DNA of 64,000 nucleotides. Origin: Pseudomonadota bacterium. GTDB taxonomy: Bacteria; Pseudomonadota; Alphaproteobacteria; Rhizobiales; Devosiaceae. Below the pieces are notes generated by a model. That model was not told the DNA's origin. It did not search any database and saw nothing but the letters and a program-made list of their open reading frames with translations. The DNA lies in assembly GCA_023433775.1 (NCBI GenBank), contig JAEYTY010000063.1, forward strand, positions 1-64,000, in the 5' to 3' direction. Position numbers and translations under genes: made by a program. Below are positions 28,554 through 38,157 of the stretch, piece after piece (positions within the stretch are counted from its first letter, which is position 1; every line of letters begins with the position of its first letter).

Positions 28554-31109
28554 CTAGACCGAGGCGCCGTCGACCGGCTTGCCCTTCTTGGCTGCCTCCT
28601 CTTCCTCAAGCGTTTTCTGCTTGAGGCCGAAATTGATCAGGATGGGGCCATTGATGATCACCGACGAATACATGCCGACCAGCGAACCAAAGGTCATGGC
28701 GATGGTGAAGCTGCGCAGCACTTCGCCTCCGAAGAAGACCAAGGGGAGCAATGCCAGCAACAGCGTTGCCTGGGTCAGCGAGGTACGAACAATGGTCTGG
28801 TTGATCGACAGGTCGATCAGTTCCGGCAGCGGCATTTTTCGGTATTTCAGCAGATTTTCGCGAATTCGGTCGGACACGACGACCGTTTCGTTGAGCGAGA
28901 TACCCACCAACGTCAGCACCGCCGCGATAGAACTGAGATTGAACTCCATTCCCGTCAGCGAGAACAGGCCGATGGTCATAATGATATCGTGCGAGGTGGT
29001 GGTGACGGCGGCCAGGGCGAACTGCCACTCGAAACGGAACCAGATGTAGATGAGAATACAGACCAGCGCGACGATGACAGCGATTGTGCCTGTGAGGGCC
29101 AGTTCGCCCGACACTGTGCCACTGACCGCCTCCACACGACGGACTTCGTAATTGTCGGACGCCAGAATTTCGGTGACCTGCTGCACGGCGACCTGGTCTG
29201 CCGACTGGCCACCCTCCTGTGCCTGGACGCGAACCAGCACGTCTTCCGGCGTGCCGAATCCCTGAACCTGGATTTCGCCCAAGTCGAGCCCGCTGAGCAA
29301 TTCTCGCACGGTGCCGACATCGGCCGGCCCCCCGGTATGCTGCACTTCGATGGCGGTGCCGCCGACGAAGTCGATGCCGAGATTGAAGCCCTTGGTGAAG
29401 GCAGCGCCGACAGACACGAGCGACATGATGATCGATAGCGCAATGACATAGCGCGAGATCTTCATGAACGGGATGTTGGTGCCATCCGGAATGAAGCGGA
29501 AATGCTGGATTTTCAGCGTCTTGGGACGAACGCGCCGATACCACAGGTGCACCTGGTAATTGGTGACGGTGTATGACGTGAAGAGCGACGTCAGGATGCC
29601 GAGGCCCAAGGTGACGGCGAAGCCCTGGATCGGGCCCGAGCCCATGAAATAGAGCACCACGGCCGCGACGAGCTGGGTCAGGTGCGAGTCGATAATGGTG
29701 CCCCAGGCGCGCTCGAAGCCGGCATTGATCGCCTGAATCGGCGATTTTCCGGAGCGCTGCTCCTCGCGCATTCGCTCATAGATCAGCACGTTGGCGTCCA
29801 CCGCCATGCCGATGGTCAGCACGATGCCGGCGATGCCGGGGAGCGTCAGCGTGGCGCCGAGCGTCGAGAGCGCGGCGAAGATCAGGACAATGTTGAGAAT
29901 GAGCGAAATATTGGCAAACACGCCCCAGAGACCATAGGCGAGGACCATGAAGCCCAGCACCAGCACCGAGGCCACAACACCGGCGGTGAAGCCGGCCTGG
30001 ATGGAGTCGGCACCCAGGCTCGCGTCCACTGTGCGCTCTTCGATCACGTCGAGGCTGGCCGGCAGCGCGCCGGCGCGGAGCAGCACGGCGAGATCGTTTG
30101 CCGAAGCGGTGGTGAAACTGCCGCTGATCTGCCCGGAGCCGCCGGTGATCGGCTGCTGGATGACCGGCGCAGTGATGACGGTGTTGTCGAGCACAATGGC
30201 GAAGCGCTGGCCGACATTGCGCGAGGTGATTTCGCCAAAGGTGATGGCGCCGCGGGTGTCGAACTTGAAGCTGACAACAGGAATGCCCTGCTGCTGGTCA
30301 TAGGCGGGCTGGGCATCGACGAGAGATTCGCCGCCGAGCGCGACATCCTCATACAGAAGTTCGCGGGTGCCGTCCTGGCTGGGCAGGATGAAGGTGCCGG
30401 CAGGCAGGCCCTGAGCCTCGGCCTGATCGGCGGTGAGACCGGGATAGACCATGTGGAAGGTCAGCCGCGCGGTTTGGGAAATGATGTTTTTGAGGCGCTC
30501 ACTGTCGCCGAAGCCGGGCACCTGCACCATGACGCGGGTATCGCCCTGGCGCTGAATGGTGGGCTCGGTGGTGCCGAGTTCGTCAATACGGGAGCGGATG
30601 ACTTCGATGGACTGGGCGACCAGCGAGCTCATGCGCTGGTTGATGCCATCGGGGGTAAGCGTGATCGTCAGCTTGCCATCGGGGCGTTCGCCGAACGAGA
30701 GCTCCTCGACGCCGGCGCCGGAGAACATGAAATCGCTGAGCGTATTCTGGAGGCCGCGAATGGCGGTGTCGGCCTGCGCCTTCTGCGCCGGATCGGTCAG
30801 CTCGATGATGATGGTATTGGAGGGCACATCGGTGGTGATGATGTTGCCAATGCCGTTCTGATTGGCCAGCACATTGCGCGCGTCGCGGCGGACATCACTC
30901 AGCCGCTGGGTCACGATACCCTCGCGGTTGACCTCCAGCAGCAGATGCGAGCCGCCCTGCAAATCGAGACCAAGGACGAGACCAGGCTGCGGCAGCCATC
31001 CCGGAAGAGCTTCCTGCACGGACTTGGGCAGGAAGTTCGGCGCGGCAAGCAGGATACCCGCGATTGTCACAAACAGGATGATGAATACGCGGAACGGCGA
31101 CTGGTTCAT
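28554..31109 (-). CDS. secDF: Protein translocase subunit SecDF (SecD-SecF fusion)
   Basis: Inner-membrane partner of SecYEG that uses the proton gradient to help complete protein export. It is a single 851-residue chain: SecD (about residues 1-530; one membrane helix, a large periplasmic P1 region, then the GSGQISGSFT and IGMAVDANVLIYERMREE segments) fused to SecF (about 540-851; LGIDFVGGTAIEVQ and SLNETVVVSDRIREN). The aspartate of VDANVLIYER is the conserved proton-path residue. yajC is immediately upstream on the same strand, separated by a hairpin. Confidence 0.96.
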   Translation of the reverse strand: MNQSPFRVFIILFVTIAGILLAAPNFLPKSVQEALPGWLPQPGLVLGLDLQGGSHLLLEVNREGIVTQRLSDVRRDARNVLANQNGIGNIITTDVPSNTIIIELTDPAQKAQADTAIRGLQNTLSDFMFSGAGVEELSFGERPDGKLTITLTPDGINQRMSSLVAQSIEVIRSRIDELGTTEPTIQRQGDTRVMVQVPGFGDSERLKNIISQTARLTFHMVYPGLTADQAEAQGLPAGTFILPSQDGTRELLYEDVALGGESLVDAQPAYDQQQGIPVVSFKFDTRGAITFGEITSRNVGQRFAIVLDNTVITAPVIQQPITGGSGQISGSFTTASANDLAVLLRAGALPASLDVIEERTVDASLGADSIQAGFTAGVVASVLVLGFMVLAYGLWGVFANISLILNIVLIFAALSTLGATLTLPGIAGIVLTIGMAVDANVLIYERMREEQRSGKSPIQAINAGFERAWGTIIDSHLTQLVAAVVLYFMGSGPIQGFAVTLGLGILTSLFTSYTVTNYQVHLWYRRVRPKTLKIQHFRFIPDGTNIPFMKISRYVIALSIIMSLVSVGAAFTKGFNLGIDFVGGTAIEVQHTGGPADVGTVRELLSGLDLGEIQVQGFGTPEDVLVRVQAQEGGQSADQVAVQQVTEILASDNYEVRRVEAVSGTVSGELALTGTIAVIVALVCILIYIWFRFEWQFALAAVTTTSHDIIMTIGLFSLTGMEFNLSSIAAVLTLVGISLNETVVVSDRIRENLLKYRKMPLPELIDLSINQTIVRTSLTQATLLLALLPLVFFGGEVLRSFTIAMTFGSLVGMYSSVIINGPILINFGLKQKTLEEEEAAKKGKPVDGASV

Positions 31110-31132
31110 GAAAGACGTCCTAAAAGGCAGAA

Positions 31133-31157
31133 AGCCGGAGCCTTTCGGGCTCCGGCT
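31133..31157 (-). terminator. Intercistronic hairpin between yajC and secDF
   Basis: A perfect 10-bp stem (AGCCGGAGCC with GGCTCCGGCT), loop TTTCG, followed on the minus strand by TTTCTGCCTTTT. It may partly terminate yajC transcripts before secDF. Confidence 0.65.
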
Positions 31158-31168
31158 GGTTTGTCAGC

Positions 31169-31516
31169 TCAGGCTGACTTGTTGTCGTTTACGGGTTCGG
31201 ACTTGGAGCGCACATCGGCCACCATGCCGCGCACAACCTTGACCTTCACGCCCGTTGCAACTTCGACTTCGAGGTCTTCGCCTTCTGCCGCCTTGGTCAC
31301 CTTGCCGACAATGCCGCCGGTGGTCACGACAGTGTCGCCACGACGGATTGCAGCCAGCATGGCCTGCTGAGCCTTGAGGCGCTTCTGCTGCGGACGGAAG
31401 ATCAGCAGCCAGAAGATCACCACAAGCAGAGCAATCGGCATCAGCTGGATGAAAATGTCAGCCATGCCGCCGGGGGCCCCAACTGCGTCCTGAGCATAGG
31501 CGGGCGTTACAAACAT
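31169..31516 (-). CDS. yajC: Preprotein translocase subunit YajC
   Basis: Small accessory subunit of the SecDF complex. It has 115 residues with one membrane helix (about residues 20-42, ending FRPQQKRLKAQQ) and the conserved GDTVVTTGGIVGKV cytoplasmic segment. The ATG at 31516 is chosen because the longer frame has no family similarity; a GAGGAA site lies upstream. It is expressed ahead of secDF. Confidence 0.95.
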   Translation of the reverse strand: MFVTPAYAQDAVGAPGGMADIFIQLMPIALLVVIFWLLIFRPQQKRLKAQQAMLAAIRRGDTVVTTGGIVGKVTKAAEGEDLEVEVATGVKVKVVRGMVADVRSKSEPVNDNKSA

Positions 31517-31716
31517 CAGGCGAATTCCTCTTCGGTTTTTTGATTGTGTTCGTGGAAGGGGTGCGCAGTCGCCCGCAGGCGGTGGACTGGACGCTATGGG
31601 GCTTCCATGCACTTGCGCCCCGGCCAAAATCGCGCGGACTATACCTTTGCCCCCCGGTGATTGCAAAGCCAATCGGGGCGTGCAGATTGACGCGGCGAAC
31701 AGGAGAGACAGGCACA

Positions 31717-32580
31717 GTGAAAACCAAGGATTTTCTGGGCAGGATTGCCGATTCACTGGAGAGTATTGCCCGCTCGCTTGGCGCTGACCGGGGCGCACAG
31801 CGCGCCGAGATTGGCGAGGCCAATGCCTATCACTGGCAGGGCGAGAGCGGGACGCTGCTGGCGGTGCCCAAGGTGAGTCACGTGCCGCTGGCCATGCTGC
31901 GCGGCATCGACTCGGTGCGCGACATATTGCTGGCCAATAGCGAGCAGTTTGCGCGCGGGCATGGCGCCAATAATGCGCTGCTCTGGGGCGCGCGGGGCAT
32001 GGGCAAGAGCTCGCTGGTCAAGGCGATCCATGCCGATATAGCGGCGCGGGATGGCTTTGGGCGGCTGATCCTGATCGAAATTGCGCGGGAGGATCTCGAA
32101 ACGCTGCCGCAAGTGATGCGGGCGATTGCGGGCAATCCGGCGCGGTTCATCGTCTTTTGCGACGATCTGAGCTTTGACAGCGGCGAGACGAGCTACAAGT
32201 CGCTCAAGACCATCCTTGATGGCGGGATCGAGGGGCGGCCGGACAATGTGCTGTTCTATGCGACGTCGAACCGACGTCACCTGATGCCGCGCGACATGAT
32301 CGAGAATGAGCGCTCGACGGCGATCAATCCGAGCGAGGCGGTGGAGGAGAAGGTGTCGCTGTCGGACCGCTTCGGGCTGTGGCTGGGCTTTCACAATAGC
32401 GACCAGGACAATTACCTCGCCATGGTTTCGGGCTATGCGGATTATTATGGGCTCGAGATCGACGCGGAAACGCTGCGGGCGCGGGCCATTGAATGGGCGG
32501 CGACGCGAGGGGCGCGTTCGGGGCGCGTGGCGATCCAGCTTATTCGCACGCTGGCCGGGGAAAAGGGCAAGGCGCTTTAG
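31717..32580 (+). CDS. DUF815-family AAA ATPase
   Basis: A 287-residue cytoplasmic P-loop ATPase. Walker A is GARGMGKSS at about 91-99 and Walker B is FIVFCDDLSF at about 137-146, followed by a sensor-like YATSNRRH. It matches the DUF815 group (IENERSTAINPSEAVEEKVSLSDRFG is characteristic). Its biological role is not established. GTG start at 31717 with AGGAGAG 10 bp upstream. It is divergent from yajC and convergent with the nlpD-like gene, sharing the terminator at 32589. Confidence 0.88.
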   Translation: MKTKDFLGRIADSLESIARSLGADRGAQRAEIGEANAYHWQGESGTLLAVPKVSHVPLAMLRGIDSVRDILLANSEQFARGHGANNALLWGARGMGKSSLVKAIHADIAARDGFGRLILIEIAREDLETLPQVMRAIAGNPARFIVFCDDLSFDSGETSYKSLKTILDGGIEGRPDNVLFYATSNRRHLMPRDMIENERSTAINPSEAVEEKVSLSDRFGLWLGFHNSDQDNYLAMVSGYADYYGLEIDAETLRARAIEWAATRGARSGRVAIQLIRTLAGEKGKAL

Positions 32581-32588
32581 GCAAAGCA

Positions 32589-32625
32589 AAAGGCCGGCGC
32601 TGGGCACCGGCCTTTGGAATTTTTC
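32589..32625. terminator. Intrinsic terminator between DUF815 and nlpD-like genes
   Basis: A perfect 9-bp stem (AAAGGCCGG with CCGGCCTTT), 9-nt loop, then GGAATTTTT on the plus strand. The A-rich left flank lets it work for the convergent gene too. Confidence 0.8.
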
Positions 32626-32640
32626 GGGTGGATCGTCCGC

Positions 32641-33912
32641 TTAGCTGGCGAGCATCGGGACGGGATCGACCGGGGTGGCACCCTTGCGCAGTTCGAAGTG
32701 GAGCTGCGGGCGGGAAACAGAGCCGGTCATGCCGACCGTGCCGATGGCATCGCCGCGATTGACCACGGCACCCTTGGCGACGTTCATGTTCTGCAGGTGG
32801 GCATAGGCCGAGACATAGCCATTGGGGTGGCGGACGAGGATGAGGTTGCCATATCCCTCGACGCCGGAGCCGACATAGATGACCGTGCCGTTTTCGGCGG
32901 CCTTGACGGTGGAGCCTTCGGGGACGTCGATATTGATGCCGGTGCCGCGCGATGCTGCGAAATCGGTGATGACGCGGCCGCTGACGGGCCAGCGGAACTT
33001 GTCGCTGCCCGACATTTCGGGCTCGGCCTTGGGCGTTGCGGCAGGCGCCGGAGCGGCGGCCTGCTGAACCACGGGCTGGGCAGCCGGTGCGGTCGGGGTC
33101 TGCAACACATTGGCGCCGCCTGCGGGCAAGGGCTTTGGTGTCGGCGCGATAGCTTCGGGCGAAGCGCTGGCGAGCTTGACGTCTGGCGTTGCGGCTTGCG
33201 CAGGTGCGGTCGGGATGAGATCGGAGCGGCCTGGGATCAGCACCTTCTGGCCGACGACGATCTTGTCGGGCGAGCCGAGATTGTTCGCCTGGACGATGGC
33301 CTGGGTGGTCACGTCATATTTGCGGGCGATGGTGTAGAGGGACTCGCCGCTGGCGATGGTGTGCATATAGCCGCTGGCCGGGGCCGACTGCATCGGCACG
33401 CTGGAATTGACCGGAAGGGCGCTGTTGGCTGCGGAAGGATTGCCCATGGCCACTGCCGCAGGGACGACAGGCATCGGGGCAAGAGACTGCTGTGCGGGCA
33501 TGGCTTGCGTGGTTCCCATTGAGGACGATGAATTCAGTGCGGGCAGGCTTTGCGTCTGTACCGTCGGCCGCGCCACGCCCATGCCGATGGGCGAGGTCGT
33601 GCCGGGCGGCTGGGCAAAGGCGGAAGGTGCCGTCTGGAATTGCTGAGAGGGCGCACCCCATGCTGCCCCGACATTGGCCGGAGGCAGGAACTGCTGCTCG
33701 GCAACCTGTACAGATCGCGGAGCGCCAAGACTGGCGGGCATGGGCTGGTTCAGGGACGCGGGGGCCGACTGGGCGACTGAACCGGTTACGGTAGAATCGC
33801 CAAAGGTGCGACCGCCTAGACTGTTGCAACCGGACAGACTTACTGCTGCCACAACCACACCAGCCATTGCGACCGTGCATTTTAGGGTCCGCAAGGACAC
33901 GCGAAAACTCAT
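32641..33912 (-). CDS. LysM and degenerate M23 peptidase lipoprotein (NlpD/EnvC-like)
   Basis: A 423-residue envelope lipoprotein: lipobox LSGC with Cys29, a Pro/Ser/Ala-rich linker, one LysM peptidoglycan-binding domain (about 182-227), a second linker and an M23 (LytM) domain (about 320-423). The LytM domain lacks key zinc ligands: the usual HxxxD region is GTGINIDVPEGS, and only the last His of the HxH pair remains (RPQLHFELR). As in E. coli NlpD, it probably activates a cell-wall amidase rather than cutting peptidoglycan. It sits just downstream of surE; a pcm gene often found between them is absent. Confidence 0.85.
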   Translation of the reverse strand: MSFRVSLRTLKCTVAMAGVVVAAVSLSGCNSLGGRTFGDSTVTGSVAQSAPASLNQPMPASLGAPRSVQVAEQQFLPPANVGAAWGAPSQQFQTAPSAFAQPPGTTSPIGMGVARPTVQTQSLPALNSSSSMGTTQAMPAQQSLAPMPVVPAAVAMGNPSAANSALPVNSSVPMQSAPASGYMHTIASGESLYTIARKYDVTTQAIVQANNLGSPDKIVVGQKVLIPGRSDLIPTAPAQAATPDVKLASASPEAIAPTPKPLPAGGANVLQTPTAPAAQPVVQQAAAPAPAATPKAEPEMSGSDKFRWPVSGRVITDFAASRGTGINIDVPEGSTVKAAENGTVIYVGSGVEGYGNLILVRHPNGYVSAYAHLQNMNVAKGAVVNRGDAIGTVGMTGSVSRPQLHFELRKGATPVDPVPMLAS

Positions 33913-34034
33913 CGGCTTACTCGTACGCAGGTACTCAACACTGAAATTGAGAATAGGTGCGCAAGGTAAAGACGAGTTTAAAGTCGATGCGATTTGAGTG
34001 AAATCGCATCAGGCAGATTCAGAGACGGGTAAGG

Positions 34035-34817
34035 TTAAGAACGGGACCGGCTTTTGAGAGCCGCGCCAGACAGCCGCCCGAGGGCCGCCTGATGGGTTTG
34101 CTGGAGCGCGAAAGGCGTCACGGTTATGGCGTTTCCGCGGCGCAAAACCTCGAAATCTGCCTCCGGATCAAGCGGCAGCGGGGTTTCGGGGATGGCCATG
34201 AAGAAGCGGCCCGGATTGTCGCTCTGGTAGTAGCGAATGGGTGAGCGCGAGAAGCGCTGATGAGGCACGGCGGGGATGCCGACGACGTCTTTAGAGTCAC
34301 AAAATGGGAAATTGACGTTGTAAAAAACGTCGTCCCCCGCATGGATGCGCAAAATTGTGTCGACGACATCGGCGCCGAAAAGGGCGGCATTGGTCCAGTC
34401 AGCCGTGTGGGTAACGGCGTAATCCATGGACTGGCTCATGGCGATGCCGATGGCCCCCTGCAAGGCCCCTTCCCGCGCGCCGCCCGCCGTGCCGGAGCAA
34501 TTGACGATATCGCCCAGGTTCTGCCCGGCATTGACGCCGGAGAGGACGAGGTCGGCTGGTCGATCACCCAGAACATGGGTCATGCCGGCGACGACGCAAT
34601 CGGCGGGGGAGCCATCCTTGACCACAAAGCGGCGTGGACCGCGCTCTTCGAGAACCAGCTCCCGTCCGAAGCTGAAGCGGTGCCCTGCCCCGGACTGATT
34701 GCCGTCCGGAGCGACGATCCAGACATCGTCGGAGATCGCATGGGCAATATCGGCCATGATGGCCAAGCCCGGCGCATCCACGCCATCATCATTGGTGATG
34801 AGGATGCGCAGGTCCAT
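34035..34817 (-). CDS. surE: 5'/3'-nucleotidase SurE
   Basis: Metal-dependent nucleoside monophosphate phosphatase of 260 residues. The N-terminal ILITNDDGVDAPGL carries the paired aspartates that bind the metal, followed by VAPDGNQSGAGHRFS and SGVNAGQNLGDIVNCSGTAGGAREG, all family hallmarks. It is separated by 1 bp from the end of serS on the same strand. Confidence 0.96.
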   Translation of the reverse strand: MDLRILITNDDGVDAPGLAIMADIAHAISDDVWIVAPDGNQSGAGHRFSFGRELVLEERGPRRFVVKDGSPADCVVAGMTHVLGDRPADLVLSGVNAGQNLGDIVNCSGTAGGAREGALQGAIGIAMSQSMDYAVTHTADWTNAALFGADVVDTILRIHAGDDVFYNVNFPFCDSKDVVGIPAVPHQRFSRSPIRYYQSDNPGRFFMAIPETPLPLDPEADFEVLRRGNAITVTPFALQQTHQAALGRLSGAALKSRSRS

Positions 34818-34818
34818 A

Positions 34819-36357
34819 TCAGCGGCCGCCGATGGATTTCAGGCCGCCCATATAGGGTTGTAGCGCTTCGGGGATGAGAACCGAGCCATCTTCCTGCTGG
34901 TAATTTTCCAGCACGGCGATGAGGCAGCGGCCAACGGCCGTGCCCGAGCCGTTGAGCGTATGGACATAGCGCGGCGCTTGCTTTTCGCCGGAGGGACGAT
35001 AGCGCGCCTCCATGCGGCGGGCCTGGAAATCGCCACAGACCGAGACGGACGAGATTTCGCGATATGTGTCCTGCCCCGGGAGCCAGACTTCCATGTCATA
35101 GGTGCGGCGGGCGCCAAAACCCATATCGCCCGTGCAAAGCTTCATGACGCGGTAATGGAGGCCCAGACGCTGAAGCACAGTTTCAGCGGCCACCAACATG
35201 CGCTCATGCTCGTTTTCTGCTTCTTCGGGCGTGGTGATGGCGACCAGTTCGACCTTGTTGAACTGGTGCTGGCGCAACATGCCGCGCGTATCGCGGCCCG
35301 AGGAGCCGGCTTCCGAGCGGAAGCAGGAGGTTAGCGCGGTGTAACGCAGGGGAAGTTCTTCCTCGGCGAGGATGGATTCGCGGACGAGGTTGGTAAGGGG
35401 GACTTCGGCTGTGGGGATGAGATAATAGGGGACTGATCTCTCAATCTCTTCGCCTGGACGAAGCGAACTGAAGTTGATTTTGTCTTCGAGCGTATCGTTA
35501 ATCGCTGCCCGAACCGCATTTTGGTATTCCGCGTGCAAATCGGGATGCAGCTCAATTGCTGCCAATTCGTGCTCACGATGCCTATTTTGTTGAATAAACC
35601 GCTTGGCAGCAGCGTTAATTGCTGGCCTGACATCTTCAAGCGTAAGTGCTCGGCTTGATTTGAACAGGTCGTCCTCGAACTTCGGAAGCTGCCCGGTCCC
35701 AAACAATGCCTCATCCCGCACCAGCACCGGCGGCTGTACTTCCATATAGCCATGCTCGGTGGTGTGCAGATCGAGCATGAACTGGCCGAGGGCGCGTTCC
35801 AGGCGGGCAATCTGGCCCTTGAGGACGACGAAGCGGCTGCCCGAGAGCTTGGCCGCGATTTCGAAATCCATGTCCTTTTCGGCAACGCCGATATCGAAAT
35901 GTTCCTTCGGGGCGAAGCTGAATACGGGCTTTGGCGCACGTGTCTTGGCGACAGTTGAGGCAGAGCCGTTGAGGCCGAAATATTCGACATTGTCGGCTTC
36001 GTCTGCACCGACAGGAACATCGTCCAGCGCAATATTGGGGATGGCCGAGAGGGCGTCGCGCAGTTCCTTTTCGACGGCGCGCTCTTCGGCTTCGCCGGCA
36101 GGAATGGTTTCCTTGAGGCGCGCGACTTCGGCCATCAGCTCGGCGGCTTTGGCTTCGTCCTTCTGGGCCTTGGCCTGGCCGATCTGCTTGGAGAGGCTGT
36201 TGCGCTTTTCCTGCGCCTCGTTGAGGCGGACGATGATCTGGCGACGGCGCTCGTCTATGGCGATGAGATCGGAGGAGCGGACGGACACATTCTTGCGCTG
36301 CGACATGGCTTTGTCGAAGGCTTCAGGATTGTCTCTGATCCACTTGATATCGAACAT
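34819..36357 (-). CDS. serS: Seryl-tRNA synthetase with a large insertion
   Basis: Charges tRNA-Ser with serine. The N-terminal coiled-coil arm (about residues 30-105), class II motif 2 ([15 protein letters not shown]) and motif 3 ([18 protein letters not shown]) are intact. At 512 residues it is some 80 longer than the usual 425-430. The excess is a block at about residues 234-310, between FEDDLFK and [13 protein letters not shown], right before the serine-recognition TAE loop. That block is rich in charged residues and His, and its DNA is about 48% GC against a much higher surrounding value. The enzyme must be functional unless another serS exists. Confidence 0.93.
   Translation of the reverse strand: MFDIKWIRDNPEAFDKAMSQRKNVSVRSSDLIAIDERRRQIIVRLNEAQEKRNSLSKQIGQAKAQKDEAKAAELMAEVARLKETIPAGEAEERAVEKELRDALSAIPNIALDDVPVGADEADNVEYFGLNGSASTVAKTRAPKPVFSFAPKEHFDIGVAEKDMDFEIAAKLSGSRFVVLKGQIARLERALGQFMLDLHTTEHGYMEVQPPVLVRDEALFGTGQLPKFEDDLFKSSRALTLEDVRPAINAAAKRFIQQNRHREHELAAIELHPDLHAEYQNAVRAAINDTLEDKINFSSLRPGEEIERSVPYYLIPTAEVPLTNLVRESILAEEELPLRYTALTSCFRSEAGSSGRDTRGMLRQHQFNKVELVAITTPEEAENEHERMLVAAETVLQRLGLHYRVMKLCTGDMGFGARRTYDMEVWLPGQDTYREISSVSVCGDFQARRMEARYRPSGEKQAPRYVHTLNGSGTAVGRCLIAVLENYQQEDGSVLIPEALQPYMGGLKSIGGR
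35428..35658 (-). other. Low-GC insertion inside serS
   Basis: In-frame block encoding about 75 extra residues within seryl-tRNA synthetase. Counting three 60-base rows gives 28, 31 and 27 G+C (about 48%). No terminal repeats or intein or splice motifs are evident. Confidence 0.75.
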
Positions 36358-36428
36358 CGTGCGCTACGGGTCGCCCCGCCTCTGTTGGGACAGGCCGGTT
36401 TGGGAAACCCGAAGCGCGCCTGTCAGCG

Positions 36429-36456
36429 CTGCGGGCACAAGTGGCTGTGCCCGCAG
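36429..36456 (-). terminator. Hairpin between tatC and serS
   Basis: A perfect 11-bp stem (CTGCGGGCACA with TGTGCCCGCAG) and 6-nt loop, 13 bp after the tatC stop. There is no T-tract, so it may be a partial terminator or a processing site. Confidence 0.5.
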
Positions 36457-36468
36457 AAGCGGCCACAG

Positions 36469-37305
36469 CTATGCGGTAGATGAACCGGATTCGTCCGACG
36501 CCTTGGCTTCGGCCTGCTTGCGACGCCGCTCGACCAGCCGAACCGAGAATATGGCCAGTTCGTAGAGGCCATACATGGGCAAGGCAAGACCGATCTGGGA
36601 AATCGGATCGGGCGGCGTGATGAAGGCGGCGGCAGCAATGATGCCGACAATGGCGTAGCGGCGGCCCTTTTTGAGCTGCTCGACATTGATCAGCTCGATC
36701 TGGGCCAGCAAGGTGAGCACCACGGGCAGCTGGAAGCAGACACCGAATGCCAGGATCAGCGTCATGGCAAGGCTTAGATATTCAGAGACCTTGGCGAGCA
36801 GCCTGATCTCTTCGGTCTGCATTCCGGCGAAGAAACCAAGCGCCATGGGCAGTACGACAAAATAGACCATGGCTGCGCCGAGGAGGAAGAAGACCGGCGT
36901 GGCGACAAGATAAGGCACCAGCGCCTTGCGCTCATGCTTGTAGAGGCCCGGCGCCACAAAGCCATAAATCTGGGTGGCCAGGAACGGGAAGCCAATGAAA
37001 ATGGCGCCGAAGAAGGCCAGATTGAGTTGGGTGAAGAAGAATTCCTGCGGCGCGGTGTAGATCAGCTCCATCTCGCCGGGATTTGGATAGATCGCGCGAT
37101 AGGGATTGAGCAATATGTCAAAAATCTGCCCGGCAAAGAGGAAGCAGACGATCATCAGCACAACCAGCGCGATGGCGCTGTGAATGAGGCGCTTGCGCAG
37201 CTCGATCAGATGATCAAGCAAGGGGGCCTCGCTGCCCGCAAGCTCATCGACCTCGGCCTCGACCTCGGGTTTTTTGTCTTCGATCTGCTTGGTGGTTTCG
37301 GCCAT
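36469..37305 (-). CDS. tatC: Sec-independent protein translocase TatC
   Basis: Core receptor of the twin-arginine export system, recognising folded substrates. It has 278 residues with six membrane helices. Conserved landmarks include LLDHLIELRKRLIHS with the N-terminal glutamate, the FxxPF-like region after AFFGAIFIGFPFLATQIYGFVAPGLYKHERK, and FGVCFQLPVV. It follows tatB by 2 bp in a tatA-tatB-tatC operon. Confidence 0.97.
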   Translation of the reverse strand: MAETTKQIEDKKPEVEAEVDELAGSEAPLLDHLIELRKRLIHSAIALVVLMIVCFLFAGQIFDILLNPYRAIYPNPGEMELIYTAPQEFFFTQLNLAFFGAIFIGFPFLATQIYGFVAPGLYKHERKALVPYLVATPVFFLLGAAMVYFVVLPMALGFFAGMQTEEIRLLAKVSEYLSLAMTLILAFGVCFQLPVVLTLLAQIELINVEQLKKGRRYAIVGIIAAAAFITPPDPISQIGLALPMYGLYELAIFSVRLVERRRKQAEAKASDESGSSTA

Positions 37306-37307
37306 GC

Positions 37308-38099
37308 TTAGTTCTTTCCGGCCGTATCAGCGGGCTTTTTGCGGCTGGCGCGTGGCTTTGCAGCAGGCTTGGGCGCATCGGCAACAGCGGGAGCGGCTTT
37401 GGCAGCGGCCGTTTTAGCCGGAGCGGCCGCTTTGGGAGCGGCCTTGGCTTTCGCGGTGCTGGGCTTGACCGCAGCCTTTGGCGGGCTTGCTACAGGAGCA
37501 TCGACCGAAGCGGCAGGGGCCGGCGTCTTTGCCTTTGCGGCCTTTGGCTTGGGCGCGGCTGCGGCTTTGGCTGCTGCCTTCGGCGTTGTCTCAGGCTTGG
37601 CAGCGGCTTTGCGCGTGGCGGGCTTGGCCGCCGTCTTGGACCTGGTCTTGGCCGGAGCGCTATCGCTGGCAGGCGCAGCAGGAGCCTGCTTCACGAAAGT
37701 GGGCTTGAAGCCGTAGTCCGTCGCCAGTTCGGTGCTGGACTTGACCGGCGTCATGCCGGCCTGTTCCTTGATGGCGTCGGCAACGCTTTCGACCTTGGGA
37801 TCGGCAGGCTTCAGAACGCCACTGGGCTGCTCCTTGCCATCGGCGCCGATGGCGTTGAATTCCTTGCGGATTTCATCAGCAGTCTTCTTCAGCGGCGAAG
37901 TGAGCGTGTTGCGCAGATTGCGCACTTCATCGAGCCCGGTCGTGCGGTTGATCTCGCGCTGGAACTCGTTGCCCATGCGCCTGATCTGACCAATGACCTT
38001 GCCAATACGTCCCATGACGACGGGCAAATCTTTCGGGCCGATGAAGATCAGCGCAACGATGCCGATCACCATCATCTCTGTCCAGCCAAGGCCGAGCAT
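37308..38099 (-). CDS. tatB: Sec-independent protein translocase TatB, with long Lys/Ala/Pro tail
   Basis: Substrate-receiving partner of TatC. Residues 1-20 form the short membrane helix (MLGLGWTEMMVIGIVALIFIGPKDLP) followed by an amphipathic helix (MGRIGKVIGQIRRMGNEFQREI). From about residue 145 to the end (263) the chain is a low-complexity Lys/Ala/Pro-rich tail like that of histone H1 or AlgP, much longer and more basic than in typical TatB. TatB's C-terminus lies in the cytoplasm, where this polycation could touch nucleic acid or membrane lipid; that is speculation. Confidence 0.93.
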   Translation of the reverse strand: MLGLGWTEMMVIGIVALIFIGPKDLPVVMGRIGKVIGQIRRMGNEFQREINRTTGLDEVRNLRNTLTSPLKKTADEIRKEFNAIGADGKEQPSGVLKPADPKVESVADAIKEQAGMTPVKSSTELATDYGFKPTFVKQAPAAPASDSAPAKTRSKTAAKPATRKAAAKPETTPKAAAKAAAAPKPKAAKAKTPAPAASVDAPVASPPKAAVKPSTAKAKAAPKAAAPAKTAAAKAAPAVADAPKPAAKPRASRKKPADTAGKN

Positions 38100-38157
38100 G
38101 ACTAAAGTCTCCGGGGAGCGCCGGCGGCGCCCGCGCGATCAGAAGGCAGAGCGCCGA

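Noticed and set aside
37339..37716. Ala-rich plus-strand frame opposite tatB
   Set aside because: Mirror image of the repetitive Lys/Ala codons in the tatB tail.
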